From assembly GCA_963822295.1 (NCBI GenBank), contig CAWGHD010000002.1:2294001-2358000 (forward strand): DNA of 64,000 bases. Direction: 5' to 3'. The DNA comes from VRUE01 sp963822295. Its GTDB lineage: Bacteria; Actinomycetota; Thermoleophilia; Solirubrobacterales; 70-9. Under the pieces are notes generated by a model. That model had not been told where the DNA came from and did not search any database. It worked only from the letters and a program-made list of their open reading frames with translations. This document shows, one piece after another, positions 27,988 to 36,103 of this stretch; the first letter of the stretch is position 1, and each line of letters starts with the position of its first letter. A program made the position numbers and the translations under genes.

Positions 27988-28096
27988 CATCATCGCTCCC
28001 GCCCTCGCCGCTGACCTCGTGCCTCGCGCCCAAGCTGGTCCGTCACTCACCGACCCGACACGGGTTGAGGGGTCGGTTCGCTTCCGGCCGGCAGGG

Positions 28097-28160
28097 TCCC
28101 TGTGGGCGAGGGAACGAGGACCAACCGCTACTCGGCCTGCCAAGCCCAAGGCCGCGAGGG
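28097..28160. repeat. Dispersed repeat, copy 2 (long form)
   Basis: 64 bases matching 31,559-31,622 at 62 positions. It consists of a leader (TCCCTGTGGGCGAGGGAACG...) plus the 32-base core TACTCGGCC...GGCCGCGAGGG. The two long copies flank the 28,284 and 29,657 genes as direct repeats 3,462 bases apart. Confidence 0.8.
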
Positions 28161-28283
28161 TGACAATGAACTGTTCGTAGTCAGGCTGTAACAGAGATGG
28201 CCTTGGCTTCGCCTAACAGCCTCAATGTTCGCGATATACATTTCTGTACCTATACATAAAGCCGACTCCTCCCGGTAAAATTC

Positions 28284-29660
28284 GTGCTGATGAGAAGCTC
28301 GTTGGAAGGCGTACTGAGTATGTGTGTAGCCCGAGGGTGCGGCTTCACCATCCCTTTGCTTTGTCTGATGCTCTTCTGGGGCTTCACTACAAGCGCAAGC
28401 GCCGCGATCTACTGGAACAGCGGAACATCGATCGGACGCGCCAACCTCGATGGCAGCGTTCCCGAACCGAAGTTCATTTCTCTTCCCTTTTCCGCGGGGG
28501 TCTATGGCTGCGGGGGAGTCGCTGTCGATGATCGCTACATCTACTGGTCCGATGTCAGCCAGCGCGCGATCGGCCGTGCGAACCTCGACGGCACCGAACC
28601 CGACTTCGCCTTCATCCCCAACCTCGACGACAGCGCTCTCGACACCCGCGGGCCCTGTGGGCTCGATATCGAGGGCTCCTATCTCTACTGGGCCAACAGC
28701 TCAGACCATTCGATCGGTCGTGCCAACGTCGATGGCACCGAAGTCGATCCGGAATACATCGTCACAACCAGCGATTGGACCGACTCAGTCGAGGCAGAGG
28801 GGGCCGTTTTGTATTGGGTTGCTGTCAACGCTTGGCTCAGTCGCGCCCGTCTCGACGGGTCCGAACGGGTCGAACCCCTGATCGACCGTGACTCGGGCCG
28901 CGGCGGGCTTGCCATCACCGAGTCGCACATCTACTGGCCGGATGTCGAATCCTCGATCAGCCGCGCCAACCTCGACGGCTCCGGGCTTGACGAAGCCTTC
29001 ATCACCGGCCTCGAGCGCCCCTGCGACGTCGCCGTCTCGGGCTCCTCCATCTACTGGGTCGAGAGTCAATTCGTCGCTCCGACGGCGATCGGCCGCGCCA
29101 ACCTCGATGGCTCGGGCGTCGAAGCCAATCTCGTACCCGGAGCCGACGGTTGCGGGATTGCCCTCGATGGGCTCCAGGTCCTCCCTCGTCCGCCTGCTCC
29201 TCCGCCGCAGCCGAGCCGGTTCAGGATCGGCAGGCTGCAGCGCAACGAGCGTGACGGCTCAGTCACCTTTCCCTTGCGTCTCTTCGGTGACGGCACGATT
29301 GCCGCCAGCGCGGGCGGCACGAGTATGAGGGTCCTGCCGGAGGGCATCGAGGGCGACGGTACCGGCGGCATTCTCACGGCTGGCCGTAAACGGCTCAGGA
29401 TTGCGCCTACAACTAAACGCGGTGACGCCAGCCGATGCGTCCTTCGGGTTTTCAGGAGCGGAGGTACCGTGAAGCTCAAGCTGCGCGTGCTGGTCACCGA
29501 GCCTGACAAAGTGCCGGTTTGGAAGAGTCGACGGTTCCTCCTTTTCAAGCCTTCAGCCCACGCTGCAGATCTTCAGCCCAAGCAGAAACGTCGCCCCGTG
29601 CGCTGCTTCGCTCGACCAAGCCATGAGGCGCTTGTTGCCGGCAGGGGGACGCTCGATTGA
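28284..29660 (+). CDS. Secreted YWTD-type beta-propeller protein (second copy)
   Basis: 458 residues from GTG 28284 (ATG 28290 is equally possible). Signal peptide FTIPLLCLMLFWGFTTSASA. The propeller blades are very regular: AIYWNSGTSIGRANLDGS, YIYWSDVSQRAIGRANLDGT, YLYWANSSDHSIGRANVDGT, LYWVAVNAWLSRARLDGSE, HIYWPDVESSISRANLDGSG, SIYWVESQF...IGRANLDGSG, i.e. six YWTD repeats forming one six-bladed propeller. The C-terminal 150 residues hold a beta domain and a basic Cys-containing end. It overlaps the Kelch gene (TTGA), so the two are translated together. This pair is bracketed by the long repeat copies. Confidence 0.87.
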   Translation: MLMRSSLEGVLSMCVARGCGFTIPLLCLMLFWGFTTSASAAIYWNSGTSIGRANLDGSVPEPKFISLPFSAGVYGCGGVAVDDRYIYWSDVSQRAIGRANLDGTEPDFAFIPNLDDSALDTRGPCGLDIEGSYLYWANSSDHSIGRANVDGTEVDPEYIVTTSDWTDSVEAEGAVLYWVAVNAWLSRARLDGSERVEPLIDRDSGRGGLAITESHIYWPDVESSISRANLDGSGLDEAFITGLERPCDVAVSGSSIYWVESQFVAPTAIGRANLDGSGVEANLVPGADGCGIALDGLQVLPRPPAPPPQPSRFRIGRLQRNERDGSVTFPLRLFGDGTIAASAGGTSMRVLPEGIEGDGTGGILTAGRKRLRIAPTTKRGDASRCVLRVFRSGGTVKLKLRVLVTEPDKVPVWKSRRFLLFKPSAHAADLQPKQKRRPVRCFARPSHEALVAGRGTLD

Positions 29661-31540
29661 TCTTCTCGGGTGGGAACAAGGACCGGAACGCGGCACCGTG
29701 CCAAACTCGGTCTCTTGTCGGGCGGATCAGCCGCTGCGGGGCAGCGGTGTTGGTAATGCTGGTTATTGCTCCGCCTGCCAACGCGACGACGACCTCCTAC
29801 TTCTCAGCGGTGGGTTCGATGACCGCGGTCAGGACATCTGCGGTCAGCGCCCCCCTTCCCGACGGAAAGGTTCTCGTCGCTGGCGGCTTCTATGGCTTCT
29901 GGCACACAAGCGCAGAGGTCTTCGATCCCGCGCTCGATACCTTCAGCGCAAACGGGGTCGGCTCGATGTCGATCGCCCGCGAAGGGGCGGTGGCCGCCCC
30001 GCTTCCCGATGGCCGCGTTCTGGTTGCCGGTGGCAGCGAAAAAGATTCGATCTACGCCAGCGCCGAGATCTTCGACCCCGTCACCGCCACCTTCAGCTCA
30101 GAAGGAATTGGCGCCATGGTCTCTCCCCGCACAAGGGCAGTCGCCGCACCGCTGCCCGACGGCCGGGTGCTGATCGCCGGGGGTGCCAACGGCCCGGCCC
30201 TGGCAACGGCGGAGGTCTTCGATCCCGTTACCGGCACCTTCAGCGCCGCTGGCGTCGGTGGAATGAAAAGCGCCCGGGCAAATGCCGCCGCCGCACCGCT
30301 GCCCGACGGCCGGGTGCTGATCGCCGGAGGATCCAACTTCAGTGTCAAATTCAACAGCGCCAGCGCCGAAGTCTTCGATCCCGTCACCGGCACCTTCAGC
30401 TCGACCGGGATTGGCTCCATGTCAGTGGATCGCATAACTCCAGCCGCCGCGCCGCTTGCCGATGGACGGGTGTTGATCGCCGGTGGTGCTGGTTCCAAAG
30501 GTGAGGGCCCCGGCGGCTGGTACTCGAGCGCCGAAGTCTTTGATCCAGCAACGAACACCTTCAGCAGCGCCGGGATAGGCGCGATGGGAACACCCAGAAG
30601 CCTTGCTGCTGCATCCCCACTACCCGACGGGCGTGTGCTGCTCGCTGGTGGATATCGGTCACCTGGTGGCTCAGGCGGCGGCCTCTTTTTTGACACCGCC
30701 GAAGTGTTCGTTCCCGAGCCGAGCCCATCGGGCGCCGGATTGGACTTTGGCAGCCACGATGTCGGCCAGACGTCGGCCGCGAAGCAGCTCAAGATAACCA
30801 ACCTCGGGGTCCAGGCCCTTGAGATCGCCGGCGCCGATCTTGTCGGTGCCAACGCGGATGACTTTGCCCTCGCCGAAGACGGCTGCCAAGGTCTTGTGCT
30901 CGCCTTCAAAGAGCACTGCACGATGCTGATCCAGTTCGCGCCCTCCGGCCCGGGAGCGCGGTTGGCAGCGATTCGGATAACCGACAACGCTTCCACGAGC
31001 CCCCAGGCATTTCAGCTATCCGGTGTCGGAACCCCAGAGTCAGGGCAGGGTCCGGGGCCTGGGCCGGCCCTGGAGTCTGCTATTGAGACCCAACCCGACC
31101 CGCAGGAATCGGCCGATCCGGCCGACCCGGCCTTCCGTCCGTGGGTTCGTTGCAAGCCGCGGCGTAGGAAGGTGCGGTGCGCTATCGGCCTTCAGCGTGG
31201 TTCATCCAGAATCTCGCGCCTGGTGCTTGCTAGGCACGGACATATCTACGCGTCCGGCCGGCCGATCACTATTGGTTCCGACGTTCGCCTGCATTTCACT
31301 CGTCGTCATCTCCTGCCGCCCGGCCGCTACACACTGACCGTTGCAAGTCAGGAGAGCGGGCAGACCAAAGCCACTCGTAGTTCCGTAGAGATCAGACAAA
31401 CGGGCCGTCGTGCGGGTCACTCCCAGGGAAACGTTGCCCGCCCTCACTCCCGACACTCGGCCGTCGCCTCACGCCTCTCGCACCTGAAGCGTCAAGGCTC
31501 GAGACGCCTCCTACTCGGCCTGCCACGCCCTAAGCCGTGA
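29657..31540 (+). CDS. Secreted Kelch-propeller protein with ASH/HYDIN-like domain
   Basis: 627 residues from a TTG start overlapping the previous stop. Export signal ISRCGAAVLVMLVIAPPANA at about 25-44. Six Kelch-type repeats follow, each with PLPDGRVLVAGG ... SAEVFDPVTGTFS (a galactose-oxidase-like central propeller), at about 55-345. Residues about 355-455 form an ASH/HYDIN-like Ig domain (LDFGSHDVGQTSAAKQLKIT, then CTMLIQFAPSG). A Pro/Gly linker and a basic Cys-pair segment (VRCKPRRRKVRCAIG) precede a final beta domain. The gene's last codons (LLLGLPRPKP) are encoded by copy 3 of the dispersed repeat, so its C terminus appears to have been replaced or extended by repeat DNA. Confidence 0.85.
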   Translation: MIFSGGNKDRNAAPCQTRSLVGRISRCGAAVLVMLVIAPPANATTTSYFSAVGSMTAVRTSAVSAPLPDGKVLVAGGFYGFWHTSAEVFDPALDTFSANGVGSMSIAREGAVAAPLPDGRVLVAGGSEKDSIYASAEIFDPVTATFSSEGIGAMVSPRTRAVAAPLPDGRVLIAGGANGPALATAEVFDPVTGTFSAAGVGGMKSARANAAAAPLPDGRVLIAGGSNFSVKFNSASAEVFDPVTGTFSSTGIGSMSVDRITPAAAPLADGRVLIAGGAGSKGEGPGGWYSSAEVFDPATNTFSSAGIGAMGTPRSLAAASPLPDGRVLLAGGYRSPGGSGGGLFFDTAEVFVPEPSPSGAGLDFGSHDVGQTSAAKQLKITNLGVQALEIAGADLVGANADDFALAEDGCQGLVLAFKEHCTMLIQFAPSGPGARLAAIRITDNASTSPQAFQLSGVGTPESGQGPGPGPALESAIETQPDPQESADPADPAFRPWVRCKPRRRKVRCAIGLQRGSSRISRLVLARHGHIYASGRPITIGSDVRLHFTRRHLLPPGRYTLTVASQESGQTKATRSSVEIRQTGRRAGHSQGNVARPHSRHSAVASRLSHLKRQGSRRLLLGLPRPKP

Positions 31541-31543
31541 GGG
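31512..31543. repeat. Dispersed repeat, copy 3, overlapping the Kelch gene stop
   Basis: TACTCGGCCTGCCACGCCCT then AAGCCGTGAGGG; supplies the stop codon of the Kelch gene. Confidence 0.75.
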
Positions 31544-31558
31544 ACACCACCAGCAATC

Positions 31559-31622
31559 TCCCTGTGGGCGAGGGAACGAGGACCAACCGCTACTCGGCCT
31601 GCCACGCCCAAGGCCGCAAGGG
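31559..31622. repeat. Dispersed repeat, copy 4 (long form)
   Basis: 62 of 64 bases identical to 28,097-28,160, in direct orientation. Includes the CGGCC/GGCCG stem and the upstream TCCCTGTGGGCGAGGGAACG leader. Confidence 0.8.
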
Positions 31623-31756
31623 CCACTGTCACTCGCGACCGCACTCGCGTTCACCGGCGTCCACAGCACCCTCCGCCCACCGACCTCCAAGCAAGTCGAG
31701 TGGCCGGTTCGCTCCCGGTGCACACTCCGACAACGCGGGCGAGTTGCGCAGACGCC

Positions 31757-31788
31757 TACTCGGCCATCCACGCCCTAAGCCGTGAGGG
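31757..31788. repeat. Dispersed repeat, copy 5
   Basis: TACTCGGCCATCCACGCCCT then AAGCCGTGAGGG; preceded at 31,707 by CCGGTTCGCTCCCGG. Confidence 0.75.
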
Positions 31789-31933
31789 CTCCCTCGCTCC
31801 CGGCCTCGCAAGTAGTGCCCGCTACGTCACCAATACCTCCTGTTCGTTCGGTCACCAACCTCCACTGGGGTGTGAGAGGCTGGTTCACTGCCGAGCAGCA
31901 ACACCACGATGGCCGCAAGCTCTGTCGGATCCC

Positions 31934-31965
31934 TACTCGGCCTGCCACGCCCAAGGCCGTGAGGG
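31934..31965. repeat. Dispersed repeat, copy 6
   Basis: TACTCGGCCTGCCACGCCCA then AGGCCGTGAGGG; preceded at about 31,881 by GGCTGGTTCACTGCCGAG. It lies about 110 bases before the OLD nuclease start. Confidence 0.75.
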
Positions 31966-32077
31966 TCTTGACCCCGCCTCCGCTGGCGCCGGGTTGCCGA
32001 TCATCGTGCGGCGGTCGCCGAGCGGTGCTCTCCGAATAGAGTCGGTATCTCCTCGGTGTAGGCGAGAGGCGCTTCCA

Positions 32078-33943
32078 GTGAGAATCTCCAAGGTCCACGT
32101 CAAAGGCTTTCGCTGTCTTGCCGATCTCAAGGTGGACTTCGACCACCTCACGGCCCTTGTGGGCAGCGGCGGTGTCGGCAAGTCCACCGTCCTCAACGCA
32201 CTCGATTGGTTCTTTCACGGTGGCGATCTAGAGGAGCGTGACCGCCACCTCCCGGCCGCCGAGGGGGCCGAGCCCGCCGACGAGGTCGTCGTCGCCCTCA
32301 CCTTCACCGATCTGAACGACTCCGATCGAGAGGTTCTCGGCGACTACATGGAGGGCGAGATCACGACTTTGACTCGCAGCTGGAGCGAGGCCGATGGCGA
32401 GAAGCTCTCCGGCAACGCCAATGTCTTCCCTCCCTTTCAGGAGTTGCGAGCGATCCCCGGCGCCCGCGATTTCCGCCAGGCCTATGTTGAGTTCCGCGAG
32501 GGCGACGGCGCCGAGCTGGAGCTGCCCGAGCCGGCTCGGGCAGCTGATCAGATCAAGACTGACATGGAGATCTGGGAGCGCGAGCATGAGGGCCAGTGCG
32601 AGTTCTTGCCCACCGACGCCCGTCACCTCTTTGGCTTTACCGGTACCTCGACCCTCGCCGCGCGCTTCAAGTACGTCCTCGTCTCCGCCACCGCGAGCGC
32701 CCCGCAGGCGCTCAGCGATGATCGCCGTAGCGGTGCCTTGGTGCACCTTCTCTCCGTTCTGGAGGGGCTCGATGAGGGTGCCCTCGAGCGCATCGAGGAG
32801 CTGCAGGCGACCGCGCAGGGAGAGATCGAGCAGATCGTCAGCGCCTCGCGGGGAACGGAACTTGTCTCGATCAGCTCCGGCCTCACCAACCGGGTGCGCG
32901 ACTACTTCCCCGGAGCGGCGATCAAGCTCGAGGATGAGATCTCACCGCCCCGGTCGCCCGACATCTCGGTTCGTGCCCGGGTCAGCGACCGCGGCGGGCA
33001 TCCGATCGACCCTGAGCTGCAGGGTCATGGGCTTCAGCGCGCCCTCGTCATTGCCCTTCTGCACGAGATCGCCGAGCGTGAGAGCGAAGAGGAGGATGGG
33101 GAGGAGGGTGCAGAGCCCCGCGCCTTGATGCTCGCTATCGAGGAGCCAGAGCTCTACCAGCACCCGCTGCAGGCCCGCGCCCTCGCCGCCACCCTCGAGA
33201 GCCTCGCCGGCTCTGACGGCACTCGCGCGATCCAGGTTGCCTACTCCACCCACTCGCCCTACTTCAGCCGACCCGCTCTTTTTGCCGACCTTCGTCTCTG
33301 CCGCCGCCTCGCCGATGGCGGCACCTCCTGCGTTGCTGCCGACGCGTCCGCGGTGGCCGCCGCGATCTCTGAGGCTGGCTATGAGACCGATGCAGCCAAA
33401 CGCGTCGAACGGGCCCTCGCAGACAGCCTGCGTGAGGCGATATTCGCCCGCGCGGTCTTGCTCTGCGAGGGTCCCAGTGACGCACCGGTGCTCGAAGGCG
33501 TCGGAGAGCTCGGTGGCGGCCTCGACGGCGACGGTGTCGCGGTCGCGGACTGCGGGACGAAGTCGTCCCTGATCATCGCGATCGCGATCTTGGGCCAACT
33601 CGATATTCCCTACCTGGCCTTCTTCGATGCCGATGCTGGCGAAGCGAAGGGCTCGGAGGTTGCGCTCAATCGCCGCATCCTCGCGATCTGCGGAGAGCCA
33701 GAGGAGGAGTGGCCCGAGCGGGGCCTGCGCGAGCACTCGGCGAACTTCGCCGACCACCTAGAGACCGACCTCGCCGAGATTTGGCCCGAGTTCGACGAGG
33801 CTCGACGCGCGGTCGCCGAGGAGCTTGGCGTCAAGGAGACCAAGAAGGACGTTCGCGTCTACCGGGAGGCGGTCGCTCGCGCCGGCGAGCCGCCTCCCCT
33901 CCTGGTCGAAGTCGTTGAAGCCGCGCGGGAGTTGGCCAAATGA
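32078..33943 (+). CDS. OLD-family ATP-dependent nuclease (ABC ATPase + TOPRIM)
   Basis: 621 residues from GTG 32078, the point where the SMC/OLD-type N terminus begins (ISKVHVKGFRCLADLKVDF). The ATPase has Walker A GSGGVGKST at residues 29-37, a Walker B LMLAIEEPELYQHPL and an H-loop-type AYSTHSPYFSR. The C-terminal TOPRIM domain has the metal-binding Glu in LLCEGPSDAPVLEGV and the DxD pair in LAFFDADAGEA. This is the architecture of class 1/2 OLD nucleases, including P2 OLD and GajA of Gabija, which act in phage defence. No UvrD-like GajB is adjacent; a KTSC gene overlaps its end instead. An earlier in-frame start would translate repeat DNA and is unlikely. Confidence 0.88.
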   Translation: MRISKVHVKGFRCLADLKVDFDHLTALVGSGGVGKSTVLNALDWFFHGGDLEERDRHLPAAEGAEPADEVVVALTFTDLNDSDREVLGDYMEGEITTLTRSWSEADGEKLSGNANVFPPFQELRAIPGARDFRQAYVEFREGDGAELELPEPARAADQIKTDMEIWEREHEGQCEFLPTDARHLFGFTGTSTLAARFKYVLVSATASAPQALSDDRRSGALVHLLSVLEGLDEGALERIEELQATAQGEIEQIVSASRGTELVSISSGLTNRVRDYFPGAAIKLEDEISPPRSPDISVRARVSDRGGHPIDPELQGHGLQRALVIALLHEIAERESEEEDGEEGAEPRALMLAIEEPELYQHPLQARALAATLESLAGSDGTRAIQVAYSTHSPYFSRPALFADLRLCRRLADGGTSCVAADASAVAAAISEAGYETDAAKRVERALADSLREAIFARAVLLCEGPSDAPVLEGVGELGGGLDGDGVAVADCGTKSSLIIAIAILGQLDIPYLAFFDADAGEAKGSEVALNRRILAICGEPEEEWPERGLREHSANFADHLETDLAEIWPEFDEARRAVAEELGVKETKKDVRVYREAVARAGEPPPLLVEVVEAARELAK

Positions 33944-34155
33944 AACGCACACCAGTCCGCTCCTCCAACGTAGCCAGCATCGGCTATGACCCAGAGACTT
34001 CCACCCTCGAGGTCGAGTTTCATGGGGGTGGCCTCTACGAGTACTACCGGGTGCCCGAGGAGCACTACCTGAACCTCACCAGCGGAACTCGTTCAGTGGG
34101 CAACTATCTCAACATGCAGATCAAGGGCCGCTACCGCTACCGCCAGCTGCGTTGA
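33940..34155 (+). CDS. KTSC-domain small protein, coupled to the OLD nuclease
   Basis: 71 residues, almost exactly one KTSC domain: SSNVASIGYDPETSTLEVEF, then GGGLYEYYRVPEEHY, then GNYLNMQIKGRYRY. The domain is usually found fused to other proteins or as small stand-alone proteins, with a suspected nucleic-acid-related role. The usual Lys-Thr-Ser-Cys tetrad is not retained literally (here it is TSGTRSVGN). Its ATG overlaps the stop of the OLD gene (ATGA), so production of the two proteins is coupled. A joint function in defence is inference. Confidence 0.82.
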   Translation: MKRTPVRSSNVASIGYDPETSTLEVEFHGGGLYEYYRVPEEHYLNLTSGTRSVGNYLNMQIKGRYRYRQLR

Positions 34156-34170
34156 GGGCGGCGGGGGTAA

Positions 34171-34956
34171 TCACCGCGCCCTACAACTCCGCACCGACTC
34201 GGTCGTGATCTCCTCGCCGCCGGCGAAGCTGTAGGTCGCTCGTGCGAACGATAGAAAACCGGCAGTGAAGGATTTAGGAATCGGACAGGAGGCCCGTAGG
34301 AAGCTTCGTTCTTCGCCGTCGTGGCGGAAGCTGCGCGAGACGACGATGTGGAAGTTGGCGACCCGCGGCCACGGTCCGACCGAGCGCCGGATCAGGGCTA
34401 CCAGCACCGTGCGAAACGATCCGCGCTGGTGGTGGACGCTGAAGGGGATAATGAAGGCGACCGGCGGGCGGGTTGCGTAGGCGTGGACCAAGACTGCCGG
34501 CCGGCCGGCCTTGGTGCGGCCGTTGAAGGCCGTGATCCGAGCCTTGACGTCGAAGCCGGGCTGATTCGGGACGAAGACCCGGGCGAAGAGGCCGCCGTGA
34601 CCGACCTTAGCCTCGCCGCAGCGCTCGATCGCCAGCTCCGTGTCGGCGCCCAGCAGCCGCACCCTTGGGCAGACCGGCAGGCCGCGCGTGTCGAGCACGC
34701 CGCGCCAGGCGAGTTCAAGGCGGATCCAGTTGACCCGCGGCAGCGGGGCCTTGTCGCTGGTCAGGACCCGGCCTGCGAGCCGCACCGCCACCGGCGCCGG
34801 CTCGCCCCTCGGCAGGGTCCGCGGCGAGATACCGCCGTTCAGGGTGACGATGACGTTCTTCTCCTGTGAGCGCTCAGCGTGGGCCGCCGCGCCGCTGAGC
34901 GCAATCGCCGCAAGGACGGCGATTGCCAGCAAAAGACGGCCTGCGGTGCGGCCCAT
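34171..34956 (-). CDS. Secreted protein of unknown function
   Basis: 261 residues from ATG 34956 (MGRTAGRLLLAIAVLAAIAL, signal peptide ending AAAHA); an in-frame ATG at 34986 would only add a hydrophilic extension. The mature part is beta-rich (KNVIVTLNGGISPRTLPRGE, APVAVRLAGRVLTSDKAPLP) with cysteine pairs at VCPRVRLLG/IERCGEA and ASCPIPKS/VRSCRAR. No named domain is recognised, but similar secreted proteins with a GG-I-P-LPR motif are familiar from soil actinobacteria. It is convergent with the KTSC gene, with only 15 bases between the stops. Confidence 0.65.
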   Translation of the reverse strand: MGRTAGRLLLAIAVLAAIALSGAAAHAERSQEKNVIVTLNGGISPRTLPRGEPAPVAVRLAGRVLTSDKAPLPRVNWIRLELAWRGVLDTRGLPVCPRVRLLGADTELAIERCGEAKVGHGGLFARVFVPNQPGFDVKARITAFNGRTKAGRPAVLVHAYATRPPVAFIIPFSVHHQRGSFRTVLVALIRRSVGPWPRVANFHIVVSRSFRHDGEERSFLRASCPIPKSFTAGFLSFARATYSFAGGEEITTESVRSCRAR

Positions 34957-35013
34957 TGACCTCTCCCGGTGGTTCGCGGGCGGCACCCACCGCCCCTAAC
35001 CTCAGCAGCTAAT

Positions 35014-35029
35014 GGTACGACACTGTACC
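35014..35029. promoter_or_regulatory. Palindromic operator-like site
   Basis: GGTAC-GACACT-GTACC, a perfect 5-bp inverted repeat about 60 bases upstream of the leftward secreted-protein gene. CGGTAC half-sites recur nearby (35,075, 35,837, 35,900), suggesting a local TetR-type operator motif. Confidence 0.4.
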
Positions 35030-35206
35030 TCAACTTCGCAACCCGATTTGGCAGCGGGATTGGGCCAGAAGGCCTTTCGGTACGTTTAGAGACTTAAAGA
35101 TGGCGCGTACTTGCGCCTCGCCTAATGCCCGCAATACGCGCCTACAGACGGGGGCAAGCAACGAAATCTTCTGGTCCTCCTCGGCGGCTCGTCGGGGCCG
35201 GTTTGC

Positions 35207-35237
35207 TTGACTTTATGGTCCGTATCTGTTCTGCTTT
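35207..35237 (+). promoter_or_regulatory. Shared 31-bp promoter/operator block, copy 1
   Basis: TTGACTTTATGGTCCGTATC then TGTTCTGCTTT. It matches 35,891-35,921 at 28 of 31 positions. It begins with a consensus -35 hexamer and precedes the HTH-less TetR-like gene by about 80 bases. Confidence 0.55.
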
Positions 35238-35317
35238 TGTGCGTCTTTGGCGGCGGGAGGCGCCGCACTGCGCGCACGGTTAGGGCGCATAGGAGTCCAG
35301 GCACGGGAGGCGGTCAG

Positions 35318-35833
35318 GTGAAAGCGAGCGGGTCAGGCGGCGCTCAGTCGGCCCAGCATGTGGGGCTGAGCGCCGCTGCTCGGGTGCGCACCGGCGGAGT
35401 GGAGTTCTCACCCAGCTTTGCCGCCTTGCAGGACACGGTCAGCGCAGCCTGCGCCGCCGAGACTCAGTGGCAGGCGCGCATCGTCGTCGGACTGCGGGCG
35501 GTACTCGAGTTCGCCGCCGCCGACCCGGCCGCGGCCCGTGCACTGACGATCCAAGCGCGCGGGGGGGACCCGGCTGAGCCCGACCGCCAGGACGAGGTGA
35601 TCGCCCATTTCGCCGGGTTGCTGCGGCAGGCGGCGCCGGCGGAACAGTTGGTCGCGATCTCGACCGGCAGCGGCGTCGTCGAGGCGATCGCCACCAGCAT
35701 TCGCGGCCACCTGCTCGCCGACGAGGCCGAGCAACTCCCCGCAGCGCTGCCCGACCTGGTCTACCTGACCCTGATGCCCTACACCGGCCTCGCCGAGGCC
35801 CGTCGCTGGGCCAGCGCGGCACCCGGCCTTTAG
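35318..35833 (+). CDS. TetR-like C-terminal domain protein lacking a helix-turn-helix
   Basis: 171 residues from GTG 35318 (ribosome binding site GGAGGCGGTCAG). The protein matches the ligand-binding half of the neighbouring TetR proteins: FSPSFAALQDTVSAACAAET, then QWQARIVVGLRAVLEFAAADPAAARALTIQA, ending LTLMPYTGLAEARRWA, compared with LAPYLGAGQARLVA and LAPFLGAEQAYERA. The usual N-terminal DNA-binding helices are absent; the first 30 residues are low-complexity Gly/Ser/Gln. It could be a decayed repressor or a dimerisation/effector partner of the 36,104 TetR. It shares the 31-bp promoter block with that gene. Confidence 0.68.
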   Translation: MKASGSGGAQSAQHVGLSAAARVRTGGVEFSPSFAALQDTVSAACAAETQWQARIVVGLRAVLEFAAADPAAARALTIQARGGDPAEPDRQDEVIAHFAGLLRQAAPAEQLVAISTGSGVVEAIATSIRGHLLADEAEQLPAALPDLVYLTLMPYTGLAEARRWASAAPGL

Positions 35834-35890
35834 CGGTACGTACAGATTCTGTTTAGCTACGTTGAGAAAGGCTAAATTCCTCGTTTTGCC

Positions 35891-35921
35891 CTTGACTTTA
35901 CGGTACATATCTGTTCTGCTT
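35891..35921 (+). promoter_or_regulatory. Shared 31-bp promoter/operator block, copy 2
   Basis: TTGACTTTACGGTACATATC then TGTTCTGCTTT; differs from copy 1 at three positions. It lies about 180 bases before the complete TetR gene. Confidence 0.55.
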
Positions 35922-36103
35922 TAGCCCATGCGAGAGGCGCAACCCACGCATCCTCGCAACTGGCATGCCAGCCTGGGATCGTCCCGTCCATTCCCTGTGC
36001 GGCGCGATCCCATCTGCATCGCAAGCGATACCCCGGGAGGGTGTTCTCTCGCTCTCCCGGGGCGCTTGCGCTTTCGCTGGCCCGCCCGGTCTCAGGAGCT
36101 TCG

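Larger units (their letters stand above)
27842..28283. other. Intergenic region with two copies of a dispersed repeat
   Basis: 442 bases between the two propeller genes without a convincing gene. It contains repeat copies at 27,961-27,987 and 28,097-28,160. Between 28,200 and 28,280 it becomes AT-richer (GATATACATTTC, TATACATAAAG), probably the promoter of the 28,284 gene. Confidence 0.45.
31541..32077. other. Repeat array upstream of the OLD nuclease
   Basis: 537 bases with no convincing protein gene but three further copies of the 32-base repeat (31,591, 31,757 and 31,934), spaced about 80-177 bases. Copies at 31,757 and 31,934 are each preceded, about 50 bases upstream, by a GGYYGGTTCRCT box, which is also present before copy 2 at 28,076. 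A region of repeated hairpins next to a nuclease gene could encode structured RNA, or act as a recombination or regulatory region. Confidence 0.5.

Noticed and set aside
31512..31965. CRISPR array
   Set aside because: Spacing between copies is irregular (79-177 bases), copies are also found 3.5 kb away, the repeat has internal variation and no cas genes are present.
27961..31965. Integron attC sites
   Set aside because: No RYYYAAC/GTTRRRY boxes and no integron integrase; the stem is only 5 bp.
31700..32077. N-terminal extension of the OLD nuclease
   Set aside because: The frame is open but would translate the repeat array; the conserved protein begins at GTG 32078.
32078..33943. Complete Gabija system
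   Set aside because: The GajA-like nuclease is present, but no UvrD/PcrA-type GajB helicase gene lies next to it.
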